DNA of 64,000 nt from CBDHDJ01 sp965261645. GTDB taxonomy: Bacteria; Pseudomonadota; Alphaproteobacteria; SHVV01. This document shows positions 17,174 to 26,201 of the stretch, one piece after another (positions within the stretch are counted from its first letter, which is position 1; every line of letters begins with the position of its first letter). The stretch spans positions 434,001 through 498,000 of the forward strand of contig CBDHDJ010000002.1 in the NCBI GenBank assembly GCA_965261645.1, given 5' to 3'. The notes beneath the pieces were generated by a model. It worked only from the letters and a program-made list of their open reading frames with translations, did not search any database and was not told the origin of the DNA. The position numbers and the translations under genes were made by a program.

Positions 17174-17398
17174 CCCGGCCCGCGCCCCAACCACGCTACG
17201 CGCGGCCCGCTGGGATCCCACCCGGCAGGCCGCGTTCCGTCTGACGATTCTCTAGACGAGAAACCGCCGGCACTAACAGCACCCACATCCACGCAGCCAC
17301 TTCAGGCAGCGAGTTCTGCAGCGGATGCGCGTCGCTGCGACGCGAACGCCAACCTTCTCTTCACCTGGTGTCTATTCACCTGGTGTCGTGATTCTCGC

Positions 17399-17634
17399 TA
17401 CAAGCCCGCGCTGGACGGCGACGACGCGCCGTCCTTCTTGCCGGTGGAGGTGGTGCCGGGGCTGGATGCGCCGTCGCCTGCGGCATCGGATGGGCGGATC
17501 GAGATCGCGTTGTCGAACGGCCAGCGGGTAGCCGATGACGTCGGGCGCCACGTGCTGGAAGGGTGAGCCCTGTTCGCTGACGACACTCCGGTCAAGCTGC
17601 TCGCTCCCGGGATGGGCAAGACGGCGACGGGGCG
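17399..17634 (+). pseudogene. IS66-family debris (accessory ORF tail plus TnpC scrap)
   Basis: From 17399 the frame reads YKPALDGDDAPSFLPVEVVP, then RIEIALSNGQRVADDVGRH and a stop at 17564-17566, like the tail of the IS66 TnpA-type accessory protein. Directly after, from 17570, LFADDTPVKLLAPGMGKTAT resembles the IS66 TnpC segment around a catalytic Asp. Nothing else of the element is present between here and fadD. Confidence 0.55.
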
Positions 17635-17703
17635 GCCCCCGATCGGCCGCGTTCACCGGTCGCCTCGGTCCACCCGGAGCGGCGCTGACGCTGCGGTCCG
17701 CGA

Positions 17704-19389
17704 TCAGCCGGAGGCGGATTCGCGGGCGGCCGCCTCCTGGGCGACCAGCTCCTTCTTCGACAGCTTGCCGATCATCGTCTTCGGCAGCTCGTTGCGGAAC
17801 TCGATATGCTTCGGCAGCTCGTGCCTGCCGAGCTTGTCGGTGAGGAAGTCCTTGAGCTCGCCGGCGTCGATCGCCGCGCCGCCCTTGAGCTTGACGAAGG
17901 CCTTGACCGCCTCGCCGGTATAGTCGTCCGGCACGCCGATGACCGTGACCTCTTCGACGGCGGGATGGCGGTAGATGCCCTCCTCCACCTTGCGCGGGAA
18001 CACGTTGAAGCCGCTCACCAGCACCAGGTCCTTCTTGCGATCGATGATGAAGACATAGCCGTCCGCGTCGATATGCCCGACATCGCCGGTCAGCAGCCGT
18101 CCGTCGACGATGGTGGCGGCGGTCTCCTCGTCGCGCCGCCAGTACCCCTTCATCACCTGCGGGCCGGAGACGCAGATCTCCCCGTCCTCGCCCTGCGGCA
18201 GCAGCTTGTGCGGGTCCTCCTTGTCAACGATCGCGATCGAGGTACCGGGCACCGGCAGGCCGATCGAGCCCTCCTTGTTGAGCCCGTCGAAGGGGTTGGC
18301 AGTGGCCAGCGGCGAGGTTTCTGTGAGCCCGTAGCCCTCGACCAGCTTGCAGCCCGACAGCGTCTCGAAGCGGCGCTTGATCTCGACCGGCAGGGGCGCG
18401 CCGCCCGACAGGCAGACCTTGATCGAGGTGAGGTCGAACTTCTCCAGCTTGGGGTGGTTGATGATCGCCGTGTACATCGTCGGCACGCCTGGAAACAGCG
18501 TCGGCTTCTTCCTTGTGACGTCCTCGAGCACCGGGTCGAGCTCGAAGCGCGGTCGCATCACGATCGAGCCGCCGAGCGCGATCGTCAGATTCATCACCGC
18601 GGTCATGGCGAAGACGTGGAAGAACGGAAGCACTCCCATAATGCGTTCCCTGCCGGGTTCGAGATCGGGAGTCCACATGCGCGCCTGATGGGTGTTGGCG
18701 TAGAGATTGGCGTGGGTGAGCATGGCGCCCTTCGACACCCCGGTGGTGCCGCCGGTGTATTGCAGGACGGCGATATCCGTCCGGGGGTCGATCTCGGGCG
18801 GCGTGCCCTTACCGTCGTTGTCGAGCAGCTTGGAGAAGGCGATATGCTCGGCATCGTGTGGCACCCTGGCGATCTCGTTACGTCTCAGCAGCGGGAACAG
18901 CACGTTCTTCGGGAACGGCAACGCCGCCTGGAGAGTGCCCACGACGAGCTTGCTCACCCGGCTCCGCTTCAGGAGCGCCGTCATTTTCGGGTACAGCGCC
19001 TCGAGGCTCAGCGTTACCATGATGTCGGTTTCGGAATCCTCGATCTGGTAGGCGAGCTGGTCTTCCGAATAGAGCAGGCTGTAATTGACCACCGTGCCGC
19101 CGGCCTTGAGGATGCCGAAGAAGGCGATCACGAATTGCGGGCAGTTGGGCAGGAACAGCCCCACCTTCACGCCCTTGCCGACGCCGAGCGCGCGGAACCC
19201 GGCGGCGGCGCGCGCCACCGCGTTGCCGAGCTCGGCATAGCTGTAGCGCTTGCCGAGGAAGTCCATGCTCTCGTTATCGGGGAAGCGTTCGACCGCCTGG
19301 TCGAGGATAGCGAACAGCGGTCCTTCGGGGATCTCGGCGTCCCATTGCACGTTCTCGGGATATTTTGCGAGCCACAGGGGGTCGGTCAC
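17704..19389 (-). CDS. fadD: long-chain fatty acid-CoA ligase (FadD-type, AMP-forming)
   Basis: The GTG at 19389 (VTDPLWLAKYPENVQWDAEI) is taken as start because GAGG lies seven bases upstream; the open frame beyond it belongs to an IS630 end. The 561 residues show the ANL superfamily motifs: P-loop LQYTGGTTGVSKGAMLTHAN, GYGLTETSPLA, TGDVGHIDADGYVFIIDRKK and the catalytic Lys in PKTMIGKLSKKEL. It activates fatty acids with ATP to acyl-CoA at the inner membrane. An IS630 sits 36 bp upstream of the start codon and has probably replaced or separated its native promoter. The gene itself is intact. Confidence 0.93.
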   Translation of the reverse strand: MTDPLWLAKYPENVQWDAEIPEGPLFAILDQAVERFPDNESMDFLGKRYSYAELGNAVARAAAGFRALGVGKGVKVGLFLPNCPQFVIAFFGILKAGGTVVNYSLLYSEDQLAYQIEDSETDIMVTLSLEALYPKMTALLKRSRVSKLVVGTLQAALPFPKNVLFPLLRRNEIARVPHDAEHIAFSKLLDNDGKGTPPEIDPRTDIAVLQYTGGTTGVSKGAMLTHANLYANTHQARMWTPDLEPGRERIMGVLPFFHVFAMTAVMNLTIALGGSIVMRPRFELDPVLEDVTRKKPTLFPGVPTMYTAIINHPKLEKFDLTSIKVCLSGGAPLPVEIKRRFETLSGCKLVEGYGLTETSPLATANPFDGLNKEGSIGLPVPGTSIAIVDKEDPHKLLPQGEDGEICVSGPQVMKGYWRRDEETAATIVDGRLLTGDVGHIDADGYVFIIDRKKDLVLVSGFNVFPRKVEEGIYRHPAVEEVTVIGVPDDYTGEAVKAFVKLKGGAAIDAGELKDFLTDKLGRHELPKHIEFRNELPKTMIGKLSKKELVAQEAAARESASG

Positions 19390-19424
19390 GTCGTCCTCTT
19401 CGATCGGCGGGGAACCTGTAGATG

Positions 19425-20501
19425 CTAGTGGATCGAATCTAACACTTGATGCCCTCGTTTGACGGCGGCGATGATTTTGTCTGGATCGGCGGTCCAGGTG
19501 AAGGGCTTTGGGTTGTCGTTGGTCTCGTCGAGGAAGCGGTTGATGGCGACCTGGAGGTCGACAATGGAGCGGAAGACGCCGCGTTTCAGGCGCCGCTTCG
19601 AGAGCTTCGCGAAGAAGCCCTCGACGGCATTGAGCCACGAACACGAGGTTGGCGTGAAGTGGAAAGTCCAGCGTGGATGACGGTCGAGCCAGGCGCTGAC
19701 CTTGTCCTTCTTGTGCGCCGCGTAATTGTCGAGGATCACGTGGATGGCCTTGTCCGCCGGCACCTCGCGCTCGATGCGGTTGAGGAAGCGGATGAACTCC
19801 TGATGGCGGTGGCGCTGCATGTTCTGCCCGATGACCGTTCCATCCAGAATGTTGAGCGCCGCGAACAGCGTGGTCGTGCCGTGGCGTTTGTAGTCATGGG
19901 TCATGGTGCCGGCGCGGCCCTTCTTCATCGGCAGGCCGGGCTGGGTGCGGTCGAGTGCTTGGATCTGCGACTTCTCGTCGATCGACAGCACCACCGCATG
20001 GGCCGGTGGATCGACATACAAGCCGACGATATCGGCGAGCTTCTCGGCGAAGGCCGGGTCGTTCGAGAGCTTGAAGTTCCGCCAGCGGTGCGGGCTGAGG
20101 CCGTGGGCTTTCCAGATCGCCTGCACCGTCGACGCGGCGACGCCGGCCGCCTTGGCCATCGCGCGCAGCGTCCAGTGGGTTGCCTCGTGCGGCGGCGGTT
20201 GCTGCGTCTGACGGACGATCCAGGCGACGCGATCAGGCGCGATCGGCGCCTTGCCCGGCGGGCGGGACTTGTCGCGAAGCAGGCCGCCGACGCCCTCGTG
20301 CATGAAGCGCTCCTGCCAGCGCCACACGCAGGTCTTGGACTTGTCGGTCTCGCCCATGATCGCCGAGGTACCCAGACCCGCGCCGCTCAGAAGGACAATA
20401 CGCGCCCGCCAGACGTGCTTCTGCGGGCTCTTGGGGTCCGCGACGATCGCGCGCAATCGCTGACCGTCGCCGGCCGATACAGTGAAGGAGATTCCGCCGC
20501 G
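19425..20501 (-). CDS. IS630-family DDE transposase, intact
   Basis: The 358 residues are counted from MRGGISFTVSAGDGQRLRAI at 20501; an upstream ATG at 20531 is possible. An N-terminal HTH region (KSKTCVWRWQERFMHEGVGG) is followed by a DDE domain: D in VVLSIDEKSQIQALDRTQPG, D in IHVILDNYAAHKKDK and E in SWLNAVEGFFAKLSKRRLKR. The TAG stop uses the terminal TA of the element plus one flanking base. These enzymes cut and paste at TA sites. Confidence 0.92.
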   Translation of the reverse strand, partial: RGGISFTVSAGDGQRLRAIVADPKSPQKHVWRARIVLLSGAGLGTSAIMGETDKSKTCVWRWQERFMHEGVGGLLRDKSRPPGKAPIAPDRVAWIVRQTQQPPPHEATHWTLRAMAKAAGVAASTVQAIWKAHGLSPHRWRNFKLSNDPAFAEKLADIVGLYVDPPAHAVVLSIDEKSQIQALDRTQPGLPMKKGRAGTMTHDYKRHGTTTLFAALNILDGTVIGQNMQRHRHQEFIRFLNRIEREVPADKAIHVILDNYAAHKKDKVSAWLDRHPRWTFHFTPTSCSWLNAVEGFFAKLSKRRLKRGVFRSIVDLQVAINRFLDETNDNPKPFTWTADPDKIIAAVKRGHQVLDSIH

Positions 20502-20575
20502 CATGTGCCAGACTCGCATGCCACGGCACAATACGGAATCCCAAATCGGACTCTTTCGATCCGATCAATCCACTA
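19426..20575 (-). mobile_element. IS630-family element A
   Basis: The ends are CTAGTGGAT...ATCCACTAG, with the TA dinucleotide duplication typical of IS630/Tc1 elements at 19426-19427 and 20574-20575. The internal transposase is intact. Element B at 25121-26272 has the same orientation, and the two enclose the PhyH-TorT-SDR-PhyH genes. Confidence 0.88.
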
Positions 20576-20878
20576 GATTTTGGAGCAACTACTGAATGAC
20601 GGCTGTTGGCAGGGGCGGACTTAAGATGCGATCGCACATGCGCCTGACGAGCTGAATGTCTGCTGTTTACCGGAAATCGGTCGTCATGCGCTCCGCGTCC
20701 TGGCGACCGGTACGTAGCCACGATCGGACGTTCGCTCCAAAGCATCAACACAGACGTCGAAGCGGACGGGAGACGGCTGGTGGAGCAGCACCGATCCCGA
20801 TATAGTTCTCGTCTGACGGAAGCGGCTCGAGACAGCCGGTAGGCCACCGGTTCTCGACCGTGGCATTAGGGCATGACG
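20576..20878. other. leader region upstream of the first PhyH gene, no gene seen
   Basis: These 303 bp between IS630-A and the first dioxygenase have no convincing frame or RNA. They should contain the promoter of the phyH-torT unit. I could not identify clear -35/-10 boxes or an operator. Confidence 0.4.
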
Positions 20879-21778
20879 ATGAACCGAACGCTCAAGCGCG
20901 ACATTACCGAAGAGGAGATGCGCGCCTATGAGGAGGACGGCGTGGTGCTGATCCGCGGCGTTCTCGATGAAGAGTGGGTGGAACGGATGCGTGCGGCGTT
21001 GGAGCGCTTTTACGCCGATCCCACGCCGTGGGGCCAGAACGTCAATCCCGAGGGCACGCCGGGGCGCTTCGCGTTCGATATTTATATGTGGACGCGCGAT
21101 CCCGATCTCCGCGCGCTGGCGTTCGAATCACCACTGCCGCAGATCGTGGCGACGCTGATGCGGTCGAACACCATCAACCTGTTGTGGGATTTCCAATTGC
21201 TCAAGGAGCCCCACTCTCTCTACCCGACCGACTGGCATCACGACCAGCCGGTCGATCCGTGTAACGGCTGGCAGTGTTGCGGCACCTGGGTGCCGCTCGA
21301 CGACGTGACGCTCGAGAGCGGCGCGCTCGAATACATCAAGGGTTCGCACAAGTGGGGCCGCTGGTTCGATATCCTCGGCACCGACGTGAGGGACGGCGAA
21401 GGCTATTTCGTGGGTTACGCCGGCGAAGACCCGCCGCCGCCGGGCGCGCACGATCATTACGAGGAGATGCTCGACTTCGAGAGCTTGCGCGATCGCTATG
21501 AGATCCTGCATTTCGACACCGAGCCAGGTGACTGCGCTGTTCACCAGCTCATGATGATGCACTACGCGCCGGGCAACACGACCGACCGCCGCAGGCGCAT
21601 CGTCGGCCACAAATTCGCCGGTGACGATGCGACCTACGCGGTGCGGGAGGGCCCATTCCGGGTGCTGCCGCCGTGGGATCCCGAACTCAATTCCGGCGAT
21701 CGGTTCCCTGCGGGCGATCATTCGATCTATCCGCGGGTGTGGCCTCGGATAACGAAGAAGGCCAAGGCGGCAGAGTAG
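20879..21778 (+). CDS. phytanoyl-CoA dioxygenase (PhyH) family Fe(II)/2-oxoglutarate oxygenase, paralogue 1
   Basis: This encodes 299 residues from the second ATG (20879), which has better spacing from TTAGGG than the ATG at 20873 and aligns with paralogue 2. Predicted metal ligands are the HxD in DWHHDQP (His120, Asp122) and the distal His in LMMMHYAPGN (about 228). The nearby Arg cluster TTDRRRR would bind 2-oxoglutarate. Family members hydroxylate small substrates or acyl chains. The next gene is a TorT-like periplasmic binding protein 78 bp downstream, suggesting uptake-linked catabolism. Its paralogue at 24150 is highly similar throughout. The substrate is unknown. Confidence 0.9.
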   Translation: MNRTLKRDITEEEMRAYEEDGVVLIRGVLDEEWVERMRAALERFYADPTPWGQNVNPEGTPGRFAFDIYMWTRDPDLRALAFESPLPQIVATLMRSNTINLLWDFQLLKEPHSLYPTDWHHDQPVDPCNGWQCCGTWVPLDDVTLESGALEYIKGSHKWGRWFDILGTDVRDGEGYFVGYAGEDPPPPGAHDHYEEMLDFESLRDRYEILHFDTEPGDCAVHQLMMMHYAPGNTTDRRRRIVGHKFAGDDATYAVREGPFRVLPPWDPELNSGDRFPAGDHSIYPRVWPRITKKAKAAE

Positions 21779-21856
21779 AGGCGATACCCCCGCCCCTCGT
21801 ATTGTGGGCGGGTTGCCCCGGCGTCTGGCCGGTGCACAAACAAGGGAGGCAGTCAC

Positions 21857-22948
21857 ATGAGTATCACCAAGTTGATCACCGGCGTTGCGATGGGCATCGC
21901 CGCCTTCGTGATGGTCGCGGCCGATAGCACACCGGCCTACGCGGAGAACTGGACCATACCGGTCGTGTATAGGGATCCGCCGCTGGATCTGCAAGGCCGG
22001 CAGGTGCCGATAATGCACACGGCGTTGGATCCCAGCGAGGTGACGACAAAATGGAACATTTGCGTCTCCTTTCCCACCGTCAAGGGTCCGATTTACCTCG
22101 CCTATACCTACGGCGTGACGGAGGAAGCCAAGCGCCTCGGCGTGAAAATGACCGTCTACGCGGCGCAAGGCTACGGCGACCAAGTGGGCCAGATCGCCCA
22201 GGTCGAGGACTGTGTGGCGCAGGGGGCCGATGCGGTCGTCGGGATCGCCATTTCCTCGGATGGCCTGTGCGGCACCATCGATGATTTGCGTAAAAAGGGC
22301 ATCGTCTATATCGACTATGGCATCGGTGTGAATTGCGAGGTCGATGGCCGGTCGCTCAATGGCTACTACGACGTCGGCGAGGCCATCGGTGAGTATATGG
22401 CGAAGAAGCATCCCGAGGGGTCGGGCGAGATCGAGGTTCTGTGGCTGCCGGGACCGCCGGGCGTCTCCTTCGTCGAGGCGCTCATCCAGGGCTTCAAGGA
22501 TGCGATCGTGGGGTCTGATGTTGACATCGCCAAGGTGATGTACGGCGACATCGGCAAGGCATTTCAGCTGACGCAAGTCGAAGATGGAGTCCAAACCTAT
22601 CCGGGCATCGAGTACATCCTGGGCACTGCGGGCTCCGTCGAGGTTGCGCGGCAGCACCTGCGCGAGATCGGGCGCCAGGATATCGGTCTATTCTCTTACT
22701 TCATCACCCCCGGCGTGGAGGAGTTCGTCCTGAACGGTTCGGTGTTGGGCACGGCTATCGAGAGCAGCGTCAACTACGCCCGCATCTCGATCGAGCTTGC
22801 GGTCCGTATTCTGGAAGGCAAAGCCGAGCACATCGATATTACGACACGGCACTCGATGCTGGACCAGGCGGGAATGAAAAGCGGCGAATACAATCGTGCG
22901 GATCATCTCTCGCCCAAGGGATGGACACCGATCTTCAACATCGACTAG
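21857..22948 (+). CDS. TorT-like periplasmic sugar-binding-type protein
   Basis: This encodes 363 residues. An N-terminal signal peptide (about 1-29, ending STPAYA before ENWTIPV) exports it. The mature part is a type I periplasmic binding fold (Peripla_BP_4) with TorT hallmarks: PLDLQGRQVPIMHTALDPSE, KWNICVSFPTVKGPIYLAYT, EEAKRLGVKMTVYAAQGYGD and QVEDCVAQGADAVVGIAISS. TorT senses trimethylamine N-oxide with the TorS kinase in enterobacteria. No TorS, TorR or ABC permease is present here, so it may be a sensor or a transporter component whose partners lie elsewhere. The start follows GGGAGG (21842-21847). Confidence 0.87.
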   Translation: MSITKLITGVAMGIAAFVMVAADSTPAYAENWTIPVVYRDPPLDLQGRQVPIMHTALDPSEVTTKWNICVSFPTVKGPIYLAYTYGVTEEAKRLGVKMTVYAAQGYGDQVGQIAQVEDCVAQGADAVVGIAISSDGLCGTIDDLRKKGIVYIDYGIGVNCEVDGRSLNGYYDVGEAIGEYMAKKHPEGSGEIEVLWLPGPPGVSFVEALIQGFKDAIVGSDVDIAKVMYGDIGKAFQLTQVEDGVQTYPGIEYILGTAGSVEVARQHLREIGRQDIGLFSYFITPGVEEFVLNGSVLGTAIESSVNYARISIELAVRILEGKAEHIDITTRHSMLDQAGMKSGEYNRADHLSPKGWTPIFNID

Positions 22949-23322
22949 GACATCGACCAGGACCGCAACGACGCCTCATTCCGGCCGGGGCGTCGGTGCT
23001 TTCCGCGCCACCGGCCTTGGCCGCCTTGGCTGTCGCCGGCCGGGCCGTGCGGCGGCGCATAGCGAGCGAGATTTTGCGATACTCGCTCGCTAGCCCGGAG
23101 CCCGGCGCTGCCCAGGTTTCTCACTCGCATAGCCGTTGGAGATAGTCCGGAAAAAGAGCCATTGAGTATATGAGGCTCGAAGGGATTCGCCACGGAGTAA
23201 GCCAGCTTCGCCTTGAGATCGCGGGCGCTCGCGCTTAGCATGGCGAGAGGCGAAAGGGCCTGAGCGCCAAAGGCCCGCCACGGACTCGCCACAGGTTGCG
23301 CAGGCAACAGGGGAGGAGCGGC
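22949..23322. other. intergenic region between TorT-like gene and SDR, nothing recognised
   Basis: There is no supported gene in 374 bp. A ribosome binding site (GGGGAGGAG) for the SDR lies at its right end. The middle part is GC-rich and codes in no convincing frame. Confidence 0.4.
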
Positions 23323-24125
23323 ATGGACCTGGATCTCAAGGGCAAGGTGGCGCTGGTCACCGGCGCGAGCCTCGGCATCGGCAAGGGCATCTGCCTTGAG
23401 CTGGCCCGCGAGGGGATGGATGCCGCGCTGTGCGCGCGGCGGGAGGGGCCGCTCGAGGAGACCAAGGCCGAGATCGAGGCTCTGGGCGCTCGCTGCCTGG
23501 CGATACCGGCCGATGTGACCAAGAAGGACGATATCGAACGGGTGGTTGCTGACACGCTCGCCACTTGGGGGCGCCTCGATGTCCTGGTGAACAACGCTGG
23601 CGGCTTCTTCAGCGGCGTGGGCACCAACCATACGGTGGAAGACCCGGACGAGATGTGGGAGCACTGCTACGACCTCAATTTCTGGCCCTGCATCCGCTTC
23701 ACTCGCGAGGCGATCCAGCCGATGAAGAACAATGGCGGGGCAGCGTCATCAATATCTCTTCCATAGGCGGCCATTCTGCCACTTGGCCCGGAGTCAGCGA
23801 TTACAGCTCGGCCAAGGCCGCGGTCCTATTGCTCACCAAGAACTGGGCGATCGACTTTGCGCCGCACAACATCCGCGTGAATGCGGTCACTCCCGCATTC
23901 ATCCATACGCCGCTGTGGGATGAGCTCGCCAAGGAATGCGTACCCGAATTCGGCAAGGACGCCCAAGACGTCATGACCAATTTCGCCAACTCGTTACCCC
24001 GCAAGCGCATGGGGCACATCAACGAGGCCGGCTACCTGGTCGCGTTCCCCGTCTCGGAGGCCAAGGCGGGGTTTATTACCGGTGTGTGTTGGGATATCGA
24101 TGGGGGCTGGACGAACTCGATCTGA
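23323..24125 (+). pseudogene. short-chain dehydrogenase/reductase (SDR) with one frameshift
   Basis: It starts at ATG 23323 behind GGAGGAG. The cofactor motif TGASLGIG (about residues 13-20), the NNAG motif in DVLVNNAGGFF and, after the shift, INISSIGG plus YSSAKAA (catalytic Ser and YxxxK) define a classical SDR of about 267 residues. The frame breaks at 23737-23740, where GGGG appears instead of an expected GGGGG, so the protein stops after about 148 residues. A real mutation and a homopolymer sequencing error are both possible; everything else is conserved. It sits between the TorT-like and second PhyH genes and would oxidise or reduce the pathway intermediate. Confidence 0.88.
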
Positions 24126-24149
24126 GCCGCGGCTCAGGAGGGCTTGACG

Positions 24150-25055
24150 ATGAACCGAACGCTCAAGCGCGACATTACCGATGAGCAGATGCGCGCCTAT
24201 GACGAGGACGGCGTGGTGCTGATCCGCGGCGCCCTCGATGAGGAGTGGGTGGAACGCGCCCGTGAGGCGATGGAGCGGTGTTACGAGACACCCACCCCAT
24301 GGGGCCAGAACGTCAATGCCGAGGGTACGCCGGGGCGCATGCTCTTCGATATCTATATGTGGACCCAGGACCCCGATCTCCGCGCGCTGGCCTTCGAATC
24401 GCCGCTGCCGCAGATCGTGGCGACGTTGATGCGCTCGAACACCGTCAACCTGTTATGGGATTTCCACATCCTCAAGGAGCCCCATTCGGACTATCCCACC
24501 GACTGGCACCACGACCAGCCGGCCGATCCGTGCAACGGCTTGCAGGCTTGCGGCACCTGGGTGCCGTTCGACTACGTGACGCTTGAGAGCGGCGCGCTCG
24601 AATACATCAAGGGCTCGCACAAATGGGACCGCTGGTTCGATATTCCCGGCTCCAGCGTCAGGGACGGCGACGCCTATTTCAAGGGTTACACCGGCGAAGA
24701 GCCGCCGCCGCCGGGCACGCACGATCATTACGAGCAGATGCTGGATTTCGAGAGCTTGCGCGATCGCTATGAGATCCTGCATTTCGACACCGAGCCCGGC
24801 GATTGCCTGATTCACCACCTCATGATGATGCACTATGCGCCGGGCAACACGACCGACCGGCGCCGGCGCACCATCGGTCACAAGTTCGTCGGTGACGATG
24901 CGACCTACGCGGTGCGGGAAGGCCGGTTCCGGGTGCTGCCGCCGTGGGACCCCGAAATCAAGAACGGCGATCGGTTCCCCGCGGGCGATCACTCGATCTA
25001 TCCGCGGGTGTGGCCCCGCCGTGCCGGCGCCGACAAAAGCCGCGCCGCGGAATAA
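24150..25055 (+). CDS. phytanoyl-CoA dioxygenase (PhyH) family oxygenase, paralogue 2
   Basis: The ATG at 24150 is chosen because AGGAGGG (24136-24142) lies seven bases upstream; the TTG at 24144 is too close to it. The 301 residues are closely similar to the product at 20879. The HxD DWHHDQP, distal His in HHLMMMHYAPGN and TTDRRRR are kept, so the enzyme should be active. Differences cluster at residues 41-46, the VKN/IKE-like loops and the C-terminal tail, which could alter substrate choice. It begins 24 bp after the SDR stop codon, consistent with co-transcription. The IS630-B element starts 65 bp downstream. Confidence 0.9.
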   Translation: MNRTLKRDITDEQMRAYDEDGVVLIRGALDEEWVERAREAMERCYETPTPWGQNVNAEGTPGRMLFDIYMWTQDPDLRALAFESPLPQIVATLMRSNTVNLLWDFHILKEPHSDYPTDWHHDQPADPCNGLQACGTWVPFDYVTLESGALEYIKGSHKWDRWFDIPGSSVRDGDAYFKGYTGEEPPPPGTHDHYEQMLDFESLRDRYEILHFDTEPGDCLIHHLMMMHYAPGNTTDRRRRTIGHKFVGDDATYAVREGRFRVLPPWDPEIKNGDRFPAGDHSIYPRVWPRRAGADKSRAAE

Positions 25056-25119
25056 CGCGCCCCAGCGATCGTCCGCAACCAATTTGCGGATACCGGGAGC
25101 GTTGACGAGTGCGGACGAA

Positions 25120-26201
25120 CTAGTGGATCGAATCTAACACTTGATGCCCTCGTTTGACGGCGGCGATGATTTTGTCTGGATCGGCGGTCCGGGTGAAGGG
25201 CTTTGGGTTGTCGTTGGTCTCGTCGAGGAAGCGGTTGATGGCGACCTGGAGGTCGACAATGGAGCGGAAGACGCCGCGTTTCAGGCGGCCGCTTCGAGAG
25301 CTTCGCGAAGAAGCCCTCGACGGCATTGAGCCAGGAGCAGGAGGTCGGCACGAAGTGGAAGGTGAAGCGCTCGTGGCGGCCAAGCCAGGCGCGCACCTTG
25401 GCATGCTTGTGGGCGGCGTAGTTGTCGAGGATCACATGGACGCCCTTGCCGGCCGGGATATCGGCCTCGATGGCGATGAGGAAGCGGATGAACTCCTGGT
25501 GGCGGTGGCGCTGCATGCAGCGCCCGATGACCTTGCCCTCGAGCACGTTGAGGGCGGCGAACAGGGTGGTCGTGCCATGCCGCTTGTAGTCGTGGGTCAT
25601 GGTGCCAAGACGGCCCTTTTTCACCGGCAGGCCGGGCTGGGTGCGGTCGAGCGCCTGGATCTGTGACTTTTCGTCGACCGAGAGCATGATGTCGTGGGCC
25701 GGCGGGTCGACGTAGAGCCCGACCACATCGCGCAGTTTGGCGACTGAAGTCGGGATCGTTCGAAAGCTTGAATTGCCGCACCCGATGCGGCCGAAGCCCG
25801 TGTGCGCGCCAGATGCGCTGCACCGAGCTGACGCTGATGCCGGTCGCCTTGGCCATCATGGCGGCGACCCAGTGGGTCGCCTCGGCGGGCGGGTCGCTCA
25901 GCGTCAGGGCGACCACCCGCTCGGCCACCTCCGGGCCGAGCGGCGGGATGCGCGATGGCCGTGTCTTGTCGCGCAGCAGACCGTCGTAGCCCTCTTGGGC
26001 GAAGCGCTCCTGCCAGCGCCAGACGCAGGTCTTCGACTTGCCGGTCCGGCGCATGATCCCATTGGTGCCGATGCCACCAGCGCTGCGCAGTACGATCCGT
26101 GCGCGCCAAACATGCTTCTGGGCGACGTTGCGGTCCCCGACGAGCGCCTCCAGACGACGACGGTCGGCAGGGCTCAAGATCATGCTGATTCCTGGGCGCA
26201 T
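25120..26201 (-). pseudogene. IS630-family transposase with two frameshifts
   Basis: It starts MRPGISMILSPADRRRLEAL with the HTH segment KSKTCVWRWQERFAQEGYDG. The frame shifts near 25745, after KLSNDPDF, and resumes at VGLYVDPPAHDIMLSVDEKS. It shifts again near 25288 after FFAKLSKR, beside GGCGGCCGC, where element A has GGCGCCGC. The catalytic residues (SVDEKS, VILDNYAAHK, NAVEGFF) are still legible. The protein cannot be made intact. Confidence 0.88.

Noticed and set aside
19390..19644. N-terminal extension of fadD into the IS630
   Set aside because: Those codons are out-of-frame IS630 sequence; the GTG at 19389 has a good ribosome binding site and matches family length.
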